Positions 49,121 to 58,364 of a DNA stretch of 64,000 nt are shown one piece after another. The first letter of the stretch is position 1; every line of letters starts with the position of its first letter. The DNA comes from Planctomycetota bacterium. Lineage in GTDB: Bacteria > Planctomycetota > Phycisphaerae > Phycisphaerales > UBA1924. The translations under genes were made by a program, and so were the position numbers. Location: positions 42,520 through 106,519 of the forward strand of contig JAGWZK010000012.1 in NCBI GenBank assembly GCA_018968885.1, written 5' to 3'. The notes under the pieces were generated by a model. That model made no database searches, had not been told where the DNA came from, and saw only the letters and a program-made list of their open reading frames with translations.

Positions 49121-50836
49121 TTACTCGAAGGTCATTTCGACGGGTCTTCCATCAGCACCCTTGGGTGCGCGTTGCAAGAGCCAGCGGAACTCGGGAAGAC
49201 GCAGCACCACCGACGCCGCAGCGAATGAAGCCATACCTGTGAAAGTGGCCACAATCAGATAGACCAGATTGCTCCGCCATGTGTGCGTTGCAGGATCGAT
49301 GAACGTGAGTTGCAACGACGTCAACACGCGTGGCGTGAAAACAATCGTGCCGTACACACACAACGCCATCATCAGTGTCGCGACCACCACCATCCCCATG
49401 CCCCGCAGCGTGGCAGAATCAATGGGCGTGACGCCCAATTTGCGGCGGACGTAGATCGCAAGAACAAAAGTCTGAATCATCGCCGACAGTCCCGTCGCCC
49501 ACGCCAGCCCCGCCTCGCGCAATGGCCAGATGAGGATGAGGTTGAGAACCAGATTCAACGCAACCATCAGCATCGAGATCTTCATGGGTGTGGTCGTATC
49601 GCCTTTGGCATAAAACGCCCGCGTCAGCACATGATTGAGTGAATACGCCCACACTCCCGGTGCAAAGCCCGTCAGCACCGCCGCCGCGCGCGTCAGGCCG
49701 TCGGCATCGAAACCGCCAGATGAGCCGCTGAAAAGTACGGTGATGATCGGTTCACGAATCAGAACCAGGCCGATGGAAGCCGGCAGCCCGATGAAGAGCG
49801 ACAGCCGCAAGCCGCGCTTCAGCACGGATTCAAAGTCCGTGTTGTTATCTGCACTGCGTGACAGCAGGGGCAAGATTGCCGTGGCCACGGCAATTCCAAA
49901 AACTCCCAGCGGAAATTGATACAACCGCATCGCGTACGAAAGGATGGAGTTGGAGGTTTCGTCAAGCGGGTACTCATGGCCCAGCATCGTCGGCCCAATC
50001 CAGATCGGCCACATCGCCCACAACTGATCGAGCATCGTGTTGATTTGAATCGTTCCCAGCCCGATCAGTGCCGGGACAAACCGCGCAAACATCACCCTCG
50101 TGTGGGGCGTGACGGGGTCATCGGCTCCGGTCGTCAGCCGCGTGGGCAGGAGTGACGGCCGCTTTGACAATGCACCCATGCACCAGACCACCTGCACCAC
50201 ACTCGCCAGCAACGCGGCAGCACCCACCGCATACGCCGCCGCCGGGCGATCGTGCTGCTTGTGGATCATGAGGAAGTACCCGCCAGCGAGAATCTGAAAA
50301 AGATTCAGGATGATCGGTGCCGCGGCTGGCGGTCCAAACTTCCCCTGCACCTGCAACATGCCGCCGAGAATGGCGGTGAGGCACACCAAAGGCATCATCG
50401 GCAGCATCACGATCAGCAACTGAAATGACAATCGCCGTTCGGGGTCCTGCCCCGCGCCGCTGAAAAGAAGCACGAGCAGAATCACTTCGACAACCAGCGT
50501 GATCAACCCCGAGACCAGAAAGAGCAGCGAGACAACATGCTGGGCAAATCGATCCGCGACAGCGGGGTCGCTCTTGCGGGCCTTGACGTATTCGGGGATA
50601 AACGCGGCAGACAACGCACCCTCACCAAACAGCCGCCGGAAGATATTGGGAATCGCAAAGGCATTGGCAAAAGCCGATCCGATCAGCGAGTTGCCAAAAA
50701 GGTGCGCTGTCAGAATGTCTCGCGCCAGGCCGAAAAATCGCGACAACAGCGTGAAGCCGCTCACCACGCGAATCGCGGCGGCGAGGAGTCCCCCCATCTC
50801 TTTGTCGGCTGAAGATGTCGAAGGTGTGTCCGGCAC
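49121..50836 (-). CDS. murJ: Lipid II flippase MurJ (MviN)
   Basis: A 571-residue polytopic protein of the MOP superfamily. The N-terminal TLLSRFFGLARDILTAHLFG and NIFRRLFGEGALSAAFIPEY (with the Arg and Glu positions essential in MurJ) are typical, as is RAFYAKGDTTTPMKISM in TM8-9. It flips lipid II to the periplasmic face for peptidoglycan assembly; a flippase for another lipid-linked glycan is possible given the polysaccharide locus nearby. Start GTG at 50836. It lies downstream of the NhaD-like gene on the same strand. Confidence 0.93.
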   Translation of the reverse strand: MPDTPSTSSADKEMGGLLAAAIRVVSGFTLLSRFFGLARDILTAHLFGNSLIGSAFANAFAIPNIFRRLFGEGALSAAFIPEYVKARKSDPAVADRFAQHVVSLLFLVSGLITLVVEVILLVLLFSGAGQDPERRLSFQLLIVMLPMMPLVCLTAILGGMLQVQGKFGPPAAAPIILNLFQILAGGYFLMIHKQHDRPAAAYAVGAAALLASVVQVVWCMGALSKRPSLLPTRLTTGADDPVTPHTRVMFARFVPALIGLGTIQINTMLDQLWAMWPIWIGPTMLGHEYPLDETSNSILSYAMRLYQFPLGVFGIAVATAILPLLSRSADNNTDFESVLKRGLRLSLFIGLPASIGLVLIREPIITVLFSGSSGGFDADGLTRAAAVLTGFAPGVWAYSLNHVLTRAFYAKGDTTTPMKISMLMVALNLVLNLILIWPLREAGLAWATGLSAMIQTFVLAIYVRRKLGVTPIDSATLRGMGMVVVATLMMALCVYGTIVFTPRVLTSLQLTFIDPATHTWRSNLVYLIVATFTGMASFAAASVVLRLPEFRWLLQRAPKGADGRPVEMTFE

Positions 50837-50909
50837 GCGTCACCCCTTATCGGCGGAGTTGGCAAATGGAGGTGAAACCCAGAACACACACTATTTCAAT
50901 GGCCCCGCT

Positions 50910-52397
50910 CTACTTCATAGGAAACATGATCCCCGACACAAACAGCAGCCAATTCACCACCAGAATTGGCAGCAGGATCATGCACGACAGGCCCACATAA
51001 CCAAAGAATGAGGGCATCTTGATCGACTCCCCTTCGGCCACGGCCTTGACCATGAAGTTCGGCCCGTTGCCGATGTACGTCAGTGCCCCAAAGAAGACCG
51101 CAGAAGCGGAAATCGCGTGCAGCAGTTGATCGCCACGCGGGCTGGCGACAAACTTGAGCACCGCCTCTTTAGTGAATTCCGGCTGACCCTCGATCACCAT
51201 GGCGATCTGCAGAAAGTTCAGATAAGTTGGAGCGTTATCCAGCAACGCCGAGAGCGTGCCTGTGGCAAAGTAGAAATGCGTGGGACTGTTGATCCCCAGT
51301 GTCGCACCATTGGCGGAGAGATACCCAAGCGCCGGCACCATGGTGGCAAAGATGCCGGTGAAGAGCATGCCCACTTCTTTGACCGGCTCAAAGTTGAAGC
51401 GGTTCGCCTCGCGATAACGCGGATGCGAAATGAAGTAGCACGCCGAGGCAACAAAGATCTGAAATGTCGCTCCCACCGGAATGTGGTGCAGATTGACAAA
51501 TCGCGACAGCACCGGATCGATGAAAACACCCACCAGCATCAGCCCCAGGCACACCAGACCCGTCGTCCCCTCCACCTTGACCAGGGGCATGCGATCCAGT
51601 TCGGTGACGCTGAAATTGGTCGATGGCTGTTCCAGCGTTTCGGACGCGTCCAGAATCCGCCGGTCCACAAAGTAGAAAATCGCCAGCAGCGCACCATTCA
51701 CCAGCAGCCAATCCTTCAGCAGGTGCTCCATGGTCCAGACAAATGGCACACCCTTGAGAAAACCAAGATACAAAGGCGGGTCGCCAATCGGTGTGAGTGA
51801 GCCACCACAATTGCTCACGATGAAGATGAAGAAGACAATGTGAATCGCCCGAATCCTCCCATGATTCAACCGGATGAATGGCCGAATCAGCAGCATCGAT
51901 GCGCCCGTCGTCCCCACCAGGTTTGCGATGACCGCCCCCGCCGCCAGAATCAGCGTGTTCTTCAGTGGGCTCGCCGGCGCTTTGATCCGTACAAGCACAT
52001 TGCCACTGACGATGAACATGCCCCCCACCAGCGCGATGAAGGCATAGAACTCAATCAGCGCGTGCAGCATCTGCGTGCCGCCGTACGACATCGTGCCACT
52101 CGCCCCCGGCAGCGAAAAGGTCCGCAGGTAATACGCGCTCACCATCCCACCCAGCACCAGCGCGACATCCGGGTATCGTCTGTGCCAGAAGTGCGGCGCC
52201 AGCAGCGGCCCCAGCGCGATGGAGAGAAGCAACCCCGCAAATGGCACAATCAGCCAGATCGGAATCGTCGGCGCGACCCCGGCCGCCGACGCCACCGGCG
52301 CGATGAAGGAAAGCCCAATACCCAGTCCGACGCCAAGTACGGCGCTCACTACCCAGGACTTGGGACCGACAAATCCGCTGTGCGTGGTGTCTGCCAT
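50910..52397 (-). CDS. NhaD-like sodium:proton antiporter / ion transporter superfamily protein
   Basis: A 495-residue membrane protein with about 12 helices. The region NLVGTTGASMLLIRPFIRLN and SNCGGSLTPIGDPPLYLGFL corresponds to the conserved halves of the NhaD/ArsB-like fold; LDNAPTYLNFLQIAM and TYIGNGPNFMVKAVAE near the C-terminus form the second repeat. NhaD members exchange Na+ or Li+ for H+; anion transport in the wider superfamily cannot be excluded. The ATG at 52397 is preferred over a TTG at 52409. Confidence 0.85.
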   Translation of the reverse strand: MADTTHSGFVGPKSWVVSAVLGVGLGIGLSFIAPVASAAGVAPTIPIWLIVPFAGLLLSIALGPLLAPHFWHRRYPDVALVLGGMVSAYYLRTFSLPGASGTMSYGGTQMLHALIEFYAFIALVGGMFIVSGNVLVRIKAPASPLKNTLILAAGAVIANLVGTTGASMLLIRPFIRLNHGRIRAIHIVFFIFIVSNCGGSLTPIGDPPLYLGFLKGVPFVWTMEHLLKDWLLVNGALLAIFYFVDRRILDASETLEQPSTNFSVTELDRMPLVKVEGTTGLVCLGLMLVGVFIDPVLSRFVNLHHIPVGATFQIFVASACYFISHPRYREANRFNFEPVKEVGMLFTGIFATMVPALGYLSANGATLGINSPTHFYFATGTLSALLDNAPTYLNFLQIAMVIEGQPEFTKEAVLKFVASPRGDQLLHAISASAVFFGALTYIGNGPNFMVKAVAEGESIKMPSFFGYVGLSCMILLPILVVNWLLFVSGIMFPMK

Positions 52398-52424
52398 GAT
52401 GAATTTCAAAAACCCTTTGCGATA

Positions 52425-53342
52425 TCAAACACTGCCAACCGGCGGCTGCGAACGCGACGGCACACTCACCTGCGGCACCGGACGACCCAGTGCCTGATCC
52501 CACTCGCGGATCAATACATCGCCCAGGATCTTGTAGTCCAAGCCACCCGTCGCCTCCGGCGCATACTCAAAGATCGTCTTGCCGAACGATGGACACTCGG
52601 CGAGCTTGATGTTCCTTCTCACCGCAGGACGGAAAACCCGCGAATATCGCCACGGCACATCCTGATCCCGCGCCGATTCAAAGAATTGATCCAGATCTGC
52701 AACCACCTCACGCGTGTGCGTGCTCGATGGGTCATACATGCACACGATCACACCCAAGACGCGCAGGCGACTGTTCAGTTGCTGCCCCACCAGTTGCACC
52801 GTTTCGAGCAACTTGCCCACACCCTGCAGGGCTAGAAAGTGCGCCTGCATCGGAATCAGCACCTCTCGCGCCGCCGTCAAGCCATTCAGCGTGAGCAATC
52901 CCAACGACGGTGGACAATCCAGAAACATGAACTCATAGCGCGACGAGAGTTTTGTGAGCACGGCGTCGAGGCGCCGCTGACGATCGGTCGCATTGGCCAG
53001 TTCGGTCTCTGCCGCAGCCAGGTCCGTCGTGCTTGGCAAGATCGCCAGATTCTCGCGTGTCTCCTGCACCGCGATCATCGGGTCCAGCGTCGGGTCCAGC
53101 AAAAGGTCATACACCGAGTGCTCCACCTGCGATGGGTCCACACCCAGGTGCAAAGAAGCGTGCGCCTGGGGATCAAGATCCACCACGAGCGTCCGCCTCC
53201 CAGCCTTGGCCAATGCCGCGGCAAGGTTGACAGTCGTCGTGGTCTTTCCCACGCCCCCCTTCTGGTTCATCATCGCGATGCGGCGCGAGACCCCGCCGTG
53301 GGCTGCGGTTGCTGGATGGGCATTCGTGCCCTGGGTGGCCAT
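52425..53342 (-). CDS. ParA family ATPase (chromosome or cargo partitioning)
   Basis: A 305-residue stand-alone ParA/Soj: Walker A IAMMNQKGGVGKTTTTVNLA, Walker A' LVVDLDPQAHASLHL, Walker B FMFLDCPPSLGLLTLNG, and the late KLAECPSFGKTIFEY. All catalytic residues are intact. GGAGG eight bases before the ATG at 53342 fixes the start. No parB follows, so it may be an orphan ParA positioning other cargo. It is a different paralogue from the ParA-CBM fusion at 12629. Confidence 0.92.
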   Translation of the reverse strand: MATQGTNAHPATAAHGGVSRRIAMMNQKGGVGKTTTTVNLAAALAKAGRRTLVVDLDPQAHASLHLGVDPSQVEHSVYDLLLDPTLDPMIAVQETRENLAILPSTTDLAAAETELANATDRQRRLDAVLTKLSSRYEFMFLDCPPSLGLLTLNGLTAAREVLIPMQAHFLALQGVGKLLETVQLVGQQLNSRLRVLGVIVCMYDPSSTHTREVVADLDQFFESARDQDVPWRYSRVFRPAVRRNIKLAECPSFGKTIFEYAPEATGGLDYKILGDVLIREWDQALGRPVPQVSVPSRSQPPVGSV

Positions 53343-53463
53343 ATGACATCCTCCGTGACGACGCAGCCACTCGGCCATGTCGCTGTCGGGCCGAGTATAC
53401 GGATGGGGCGCAAGTTCCCGCCCTGTCGGATGTCGGTTTCAGGGGCAAATGACTCGGATCACA

Positions 53464-54900
53464 TCACCGAGTCGGCGCGGCATGGGTCTTCGCAGCCGGC
53501 GTCAATCCGGTTGCTGCTGAAGTAGCTTGCGTGGTCGTTGTCGAAGTCACGGTTGCCGGGGTCGAGGGCGGAGTTCCCGCCGGTTCGGTCGGGCTTGCCT
53601 CGGCCTCGAACTGCTTCCGGCGCGCCACCTTGATCGCCGTCACCCCGATGTACGCCGCCACGATCATCGCGATCAGGTACACGACCCGGGCCCGGGATTC
53701 ACTCATCATCACGCCCAGAACGGCAAAGACGCCACCAATGCCGTACAGGGCCAGCACCGCACCCTTGACACCCAGCGCCCGCTTGAGCATGTGGTGCAGG
53801 TGGTCGCTGTCCGCATCAGACATCTTCTTCCCCGCCAATTTGCGGCGGACAATGGCGAGCGCGGTGTCGATGATCGGGATGGCGTAGATGAAGAGCCCGG
53901 CAATCACCAGAGCCGTCTGCCCTTCGTTGCCCAGCGTCAGGATGATCACGATGGTCAGATAACCAAGCTGAAGCGACCCGGCATCACCTAAGAAGATATT
54001 GGCCGGGTTGAAATTGTGTGGCAGGAACCCCATGCACGCGCCGACCATGGCCATGCACAGAATGATGCGCTGGGCATCGCGTGGTCCGGTGTCCGTCGCC
54101 GCCAGTCCGAGCGCCACCACAAGCAAGCCCATTCCGGCAATGGCCGTGACTCCGGAGAGGAGGCCGTCCAATCCATCGATCAGGTTGGAGGCATTGCACG
54201 CGCCCAGGACGAAAATTGCGATGATGGCGGTGCCGATCCAATACACCACGTCGATGGTGATTGCCGAACCAAACAGGGGGATGTTGGTGGGAAGCGGGAT
54301 GTTGAATAGGAGTTGTTCGTTACCAAAGAGGCGGCCGATCGGGGCCATCACCTGCGCAGCCACCCGCACGCCAACATCCTGATACGCCAGTGCCGCCGCG
54401 GCAAACAACTGCCCACCCACCTTGACGCGCGGGTACATTCCATTCACATCGTCGATCATGCCGACGACAGTGATGACGAGAAGTCCGGCGACGATGGAGA
54501 GAGGCACCGGCGCGTGGTTCAGCGTGTCATCCAGATGTTCTGGAATGGCGCGGTGAAACGTCAGAAGCATGGGAAACGCAGATGCGAAGTAGGAGTAGAG
54601 AATGCCAGCCAGGATGCCGGCAAAGACCGCCACGCCGCCCAGATAGGCAATCGGTTGCTTGTGAATCTTGCGGGCTTCGTTGGGGCGATCGACAATCCCG
54701 TGGGAGATCGCCAGGCGCCGCATAAGAGGCGTGATGGCCAGCGTGACCAGAAACGAGACGACAAAAACCCAGATGTAGCCGTGAAAGATCTCCAGACGCG
54801 TCGCTGGGGCTTGCGCACTGGCGGGTTCCAGAACTTCGCGCAGCACCCCCAACTGGGCCAGCAGCGCTGTGGGTGCGCTCAGCAGCGTGTGCAGCATCAT
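53464..54900 (-). CDS. Polyprenyl-phosphate sugar-1-phosphate transferase (WecA/TagO/MraY family)
   Basis: A 478-residue membrane protein with about 11 helices. Motifs are DRPNEARKIHKQPIAYLGGV, the Asp pair and Lys in GMIDDVNGMYPRVKVGGQLF, NASNLIDGLDGLLSGV, and NPANIFLGDAGSLQLGYL. It loads the first sugar-1-phosphate onto undecaprenyl phosphate to start a polysaccharide. The C-terminus is a ~45-residue Pro/Thr/Ala-rich cytoplasmic tail, longer than usual. The ATG overlaps the stop of the upstream epimerase by four bases. Confidence 0.92.
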   Translation of the reverse strand: MMLHTLLSAPTALLAQLGVLREVLEPASAQAPATRLEIFHGYIWVFVVSFLVTLAITPLMRRLAISHGIVDRPNEARKIHKQPIAYLGGVAVFAGILAGILYSYFASAFPMLLTFHRAIPEHLDDTLNHAPVPLSIVAGLLVITVVGMIDDVNGMYPRVKVGGQLFAAAALAYQDVGVRVAAQVMAPIGRLFGNEQLLFNIPLPTNIPLFGSAITIDVVYWIGTAIIAIFVLGACNASNLIDGLDGLLSGVTAIAGMGLLVVALGLAATDTGPRDAQRIILCMAMVGACMGFLPHNFNPANIFLGDAGSLQLGYLTIVIILTLGNEGQTALVIAGLFIYAIPIIDTALAIVRRKLAGKKMSDADSDHLHHMLKRALGVKGAVLALYGIGGVFAVLGVMMSESRARVVYLIAMIVAAYIGVTAIKVARRKQFEAEASPTEPAGTPPSTPATVTSTTTTQATSAATGLTPAAKTHAAPTR

Positions 54901-55931
54901 CGCGCACCTGCCTTGGCGACAGCTGCGCCGGCGGTGAGAAACGAGGCCACATCGCGAATGGTGACTTCCAACGGAATTTCCGCAGTAAATCCTGTGGCAC
55001 CTCGAATCCGCTCGAGCGACGGCCGGCGGTGCCGCAAATCTTCAAACCCTGCGCCCGGGCCAAAGGCCTGCGCATAGGGAATCGTGCGAATCGTCGATGA
55101 CGATTCGGTCACCCGAATCACACTCTCAGCAAGTGCTCGGATCGAGATAGGTTGATCCGAGCCGACGTTGAAAATCTTGCCATGATTTCCGCTGGCATCC
55201 AGCAACGTGGGGAGCACACGCACCACATCCCGCACATCGCAGAAGCACCGCGATTGCGAACCGTCGCCATGCACTTCCAGAGCATCGCCCTTCAGTGCCG
55301 CCTGCACAAATCGCGGCACCACCATCCCATACTCCCCAACCTGACGCGGACCAATCGTGTTGAAAAAACGCACCACGACAACTGGAAGCGACTGCTTGGC
55401 GTGATACGCAAGGGCGAGGAATTCATCAATCGCCTTGCTGCACGCATACGACCAGCGCGTGATGGTGGTGGGGCCGTAAATCACATCATCATCTTCACGA
55501 AAGACATCGGTGGTCGGTTTTCCGTAAACCTCGCTGCTGCTTGCAATCAGGATCGCGATCTTGCGCTCACTGGCAAAGCGCAGCGCCGCCGAGGTTTCCA
55601 GGATGTTGGTGTCGATGGATTCAATCGGGCGATCCATGACGCGTTTCACACCCACCGATGCCGCAAGGTGGTAGAACTGATCAAAGTGTTCGCCCGGGAC
55701 AAAGGTGCCCAGTGCTCTGCCCAGCTCTGCTTCAATGAAGCGCAGCCGCTCGGGAGCAACCTGACGAGCCGTGTCGAGGTTGCTGATTCGCCCAGTGGAA
55801 AGATCATCCACCACGGTGACGTGATCACCTCGCTTCAAAAGCAACTCAGTCAGGTGCGAGCCAATGAAGCCAGCCCCGCCGGAAACCAGCGAGCGACGAG
55901 GGGGCGAAGATGAAGTGGGCGAGTGGCTCAC
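54897..55931 (-). CDS. NAD-dependent sugar-nucleotide epimerase/dehydratase
   Basis: A 344-residue extended SDR: NAD loop VSGGAGFIGSHLTELLLKRG, VVDDLSTGRISNLD, the catalytic region IASSSEVYGKP and YACSKAIDEFLALAY (Y-x-x-x-K), and FFNTIGPRQVGEYGMVVPRF. It is closest by eye to UDP-glucuronate decarboxylase/4-epimerase-like enzymes. It supplies an activated sugar for the polysaccharide begun by the next gene, to which it is coupled. Start GTG at 55931. Confidence 0.9.
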   Translation of the reverse strand: MSHSPTSSSPPRRSLVSGGAGFIGSHLTELLLKRGDHVTVVDDLSTGRISNLDTARQVAPERLRFIEAELGRALGTFVPGEHFDQFYHLAASVGVKRVMDRPIESIDTNILETSAALRFASERKIAILIASSSEVYGKPTTDVFREDDDVIYGPTTITRWSYACSKAIDEFLALAYHAKQSLPVVVVRFFNTIGPRQVGEYGMVVPRFVQAALKGDALEVHGDGSQSRCFCDVRDVVRVLPTLLDASGNHGKIFNVGSDQPISIRALAESVIRVTESSSTIRTIPYAQAFGPGAGFEDLRHRRPSLERIRGATGFTAEIPLEVTIRDVASFLTAGAAVAKAGAR

Positions 55932-55961
55932 GATGTAACAGGGTGTGATCTTTGCAAACGT

Positions 55962-56032
55962 CGCTGGCCGGATCTCTCCGGCCAGCGCAAAAGGTGTGTG
56001 ATGACCCGGGGGACTTGTGTTCGATCCCCGGG
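55962..56032 (-). terminator. Two tandem hairpins after the BY-kinase-like gene
   Basis: CGCTGGCCGG/CCGGCCAGCG (55962-55987, 10-bp stem, 6-base loop) and CCCGGGG/CCCCGGG (56005-56032, 13-base loop) fill the gap between the kinase-like gene and the epimerase. No clean U-tract follows, so partial termination or a stability element is likely. Confidence 0.55.
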
Positions 56033-56042
56033 ATTCTCCTGA

Positions 56043-58244
56043 TCAGGCCGCCTGATACTCGCTGCTGGCCTTAATGTTCCCCTTGAGATAGCCACCCGCC
56101 GACGACTTGACGGAGTTGACGATCACGCCAAGGAACTCGGCGCGGGTATCCAGGAGGTCGTTGCGGATACGTGCCACCAAGCCGCGCTTCTCGCTCATGG
56201 CCTTGACGACCAGGATCGAGGCATCGCACTTGCCAGCCAGCGCCATGCCGTCGCCAGAGACGATGGCAGGAGCAACATCGATGATCACAAGATCAAACTT
56301 GGCACGCGCCTCGGCAAGCAGGTCATTCATCGCGCTGGTGGCGAGAATTTCCAGATTCCGCTTATCGCGGCTGCCCACCGCCATCACCGACAGCGTTCCA
56401 TCGCTGGTGCGCTGCACGGCCTGATCCAGTCGCACGGTGCCAGTCAGCACATCCACCAGACCGGGCGTTTCCGCCAGGCCAAAGACGCGCTGCAAGGCCG
56501 GACGACGCAGGTTGGCATCAATCACCAGCACGCGCTGCCCCGCCGCACCACTGGCGATCGCCAGATTCGTCGCCACGCTGGTGGCGCCAGAGCCGGGCAT
56601 GCCCGCCATGACCACCACAGTGCGATGACCGGTCTGCGAAAGACGCTTGGTGAGGGTGCCGCGAATGACGCGGAACGCCTCGGCAATAACGCCCTTGTTG
56701 CGATCGCGCATGGCAGTCTCGACAGCACCGGTGCCCGAGGGATCCTCGATGGCATCGGGGATGAAGCCGAGCACGCGAGTGCGCGGGATCATCGCGATGT
56801 CGGCCGGGCCCTTGACGCGCTGGTCAAGGATTTCACGCAGCACGATCACGCCGCCCACCAGGCTGAGCACCACGAGCACGCCCAGAGGGAGCATCATCTT
56901 GATGTCAGGAAACGCCGCCTGATCGGGAATGCGCTCCTGCTGCAGCACCACAACTCGCTGGGCCGCATCCATTTCGCTCAGCGCCGTCACGTTGCGAAGT
57001 GAATCATCAAAGCTGCGGCGCGAAATGCTCTTCTCGCCCAGCTTCTTGTCAATGTCCGAGATCTGCGACTGAATGCGCGTCAGGTCCACCAGCTGCGTGC
57101 GGATCTCCTCGCGGCGACGGTTCAGGTCGTCACGCTGGGCCGTGAACTGGCGGATCGTCGTCCGCATGTTGTCCACTTCGCCGTCAAAGCGGGTCCGCAG
57201 CAGACGCTCACGCGTGGTCGTTTCCGAGTTGGTGTACCCCTCGATCAGCGCAACCACTTCCTTGTACTCGCGGTGATTCTCCGACATGCCACGAAGCTTG
57301 ATCGAATCCAGACGCGAAGTCAGGTTGGAAATGGTGCGCTTGATCTCCTGAAGCTCCGGCTCGTTCTCGACCTGAGCCCGAACCGTGTCCGAGTAGGTGA
57401 TGCCTGCCGGGTTCTTCAGTTGCTCGTCATAGATCACCATCGCTTCGCCGGCGGCCTTCAGCTTGTTGTCCACATCGACCAGTTCCTTGCTGATCAGCCC
57501 CAGCAGTTCGCGGTTCGTCCCCGCGCGGTCGTCCAGCGAGTCCACCTGACCCGAACCGATCAGACCTTCACGCTGCCGCTGCAGCGCCGCCAGTTCCGCG
57601 TCCGCTTCACTCACCTGCTTGGTCAGCGTCTGAATCTGTCCGGCCGATTTGCGGCGGACGTCGTTGCGCGTGTCAAGCTCATACTTCTCACGAATCAGCT
57701 TCAGAATACCCGTGGCATCGCCCGCGACCTTATACCCCACCGTGAGCGAAATCAGGCGGGTTTCAGGAATCACACGTGCCGCCACGTCCTTCTGCAACTG
57801 ACGCAGGGCCTTGCGGGTGTTGATGCCGCCGGCTTCGCGAAACTCTTCGGCATACGCAGGAGCTTCCTTCTCAAAGCGCGGGTCTTCGACCACAGCGCGG
57901 AGAATGTTCTCACCCTTCATCTTCTGCACTTCGGTCTGCATCAGACGCTGATAGTCGTCCTTGGGAACGATCGAGGTCACCGTGCCCGGCGACAGCGGCG
58001 TCATGTTCACTTCAAACAGCACCACCGGGCGGTACGTCGGGGCCACACGCAGCAGCACGATGTGCGCTGCCACCCCCAGCACCGCACCCACAGCCACAGC
58101 GCCAGCCAGCCAGAACTTGTACTTGTTCACAATCTTGAATGGATCGATCGTCGCCGTGCCCACGCCACCACCCGAAGGAGCGCTGGGAGGTGTGGCAGGC
58201 CGAGGAGCCGAAGCAGGGGCAGGCATGGCAGGTGCAGTGGTCAT
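56043..58244 (-). CDS. Wzz/BY-kinase-like polysaccharide protein with degenerate ATP site
   Basis: A 733-residue protein. An N-terminal Pro/Ala-rich leader precedes the first membrane helix (KFWLAGAVAVGAVLGVAAHI), a Wzz-type periplasmic domain with long coiled coils follows, and a second membrane helix (MLPLGVLVVLSLVGGVIVLR) leads to a C-terminal domain of the bacterial tyrosine kinase fold. In that domain the Walker A is GMPGSGATSVATN, with Ala where the essential Lys should be. Walker A' is VLVIDANLRRP, with Asn for the second Asp. Walker B is LVIIDVAP. The usual C-terminal tyrosine cluster is reduced to two Tyr. It therefore probably lacks kinase activity and acts as a co-polymerase/scaffold. 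ATG at 58244 has AGGAA upstream. Confidence 0.88.
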   Translation of the reverse strand: MTTAPAMPAPASAPRPATPPSAPSGGGVGTATIDPFKIVNKYKFWLAGAVAVGAVLGVAAHIVLLRVAPTYRPVVLFEVNMTPLSPGTVTSIVPKDDYQRLMQTEVQKMKGENILRAVVEDPRFEKEAPAYAEEFREAGGINTRKALRQLQKDVAARVIPETRLISLTVGYKVAGDATGILKLIREKYELDTRNDVRRKSAGQIQTLTKQVSEADAELAALQRQREGLIGSGQVDSLDDRAGTNRELLGLISKELVDVDNKLKAAGEAMVIYDEQLKNPAGITYSDTVRAQVENEPELQEIKRTISNLTSRLDSIKLRGMSENHREYKEVVALIEGYTNSETTTRERLLRTRFDGEVDNMRTTIRQFTAQRDDLNRRREEIRTQLVDLTRIQSQISDIDKKLGEKSISRRSFDDSLRNVTALSEMDAAQRVVVLQQERIPDQAAFPDIKMMLPLGVLVVLSLVGGVIVLREILDQRVKGPADIAMIPRTRVLGFIPDAIEDPSGTGAVETAMRDRNKGVIAEAFRVIRGTLTKRLSQTGHRTVVVMAGMPGSGATSVATNLAIASGAAGQRVLVIDANLRRPALQRVFGLAETPGLVDVLTGTVRLDQAVQRTSDGTLSVMAVGSRDKRNLEILATSAMNDLLAEARAKFDLVIIDVAPAIVSGDGMALAGKCDASILVVKAMSEKRGLVARIRNDLLDTRAEFLGVIVNSVKSSAGGYLKGNIKASSEYQAA

Positions 58245-58364
58245 GGTCAATTCCTGATGTATCAACCGGTCGAGACGCTTGGCGCAGTTCTTGCGCCAAA
58301 CATGGGTCGTCCGGAGTTGTCGAGCCGGTCCATCAAACAGATGTGCTATCGGTCCTTGATGGAC

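Noticed and set aside
56005..56032. Possible tRNA, because gtgttcgatcccc resembles a T-arm
   Set aside because: The T-stem does not pair (ttgtg against cccgg), and no acceptor, D or anticodon arm can be folded; it is simply a hairpin.
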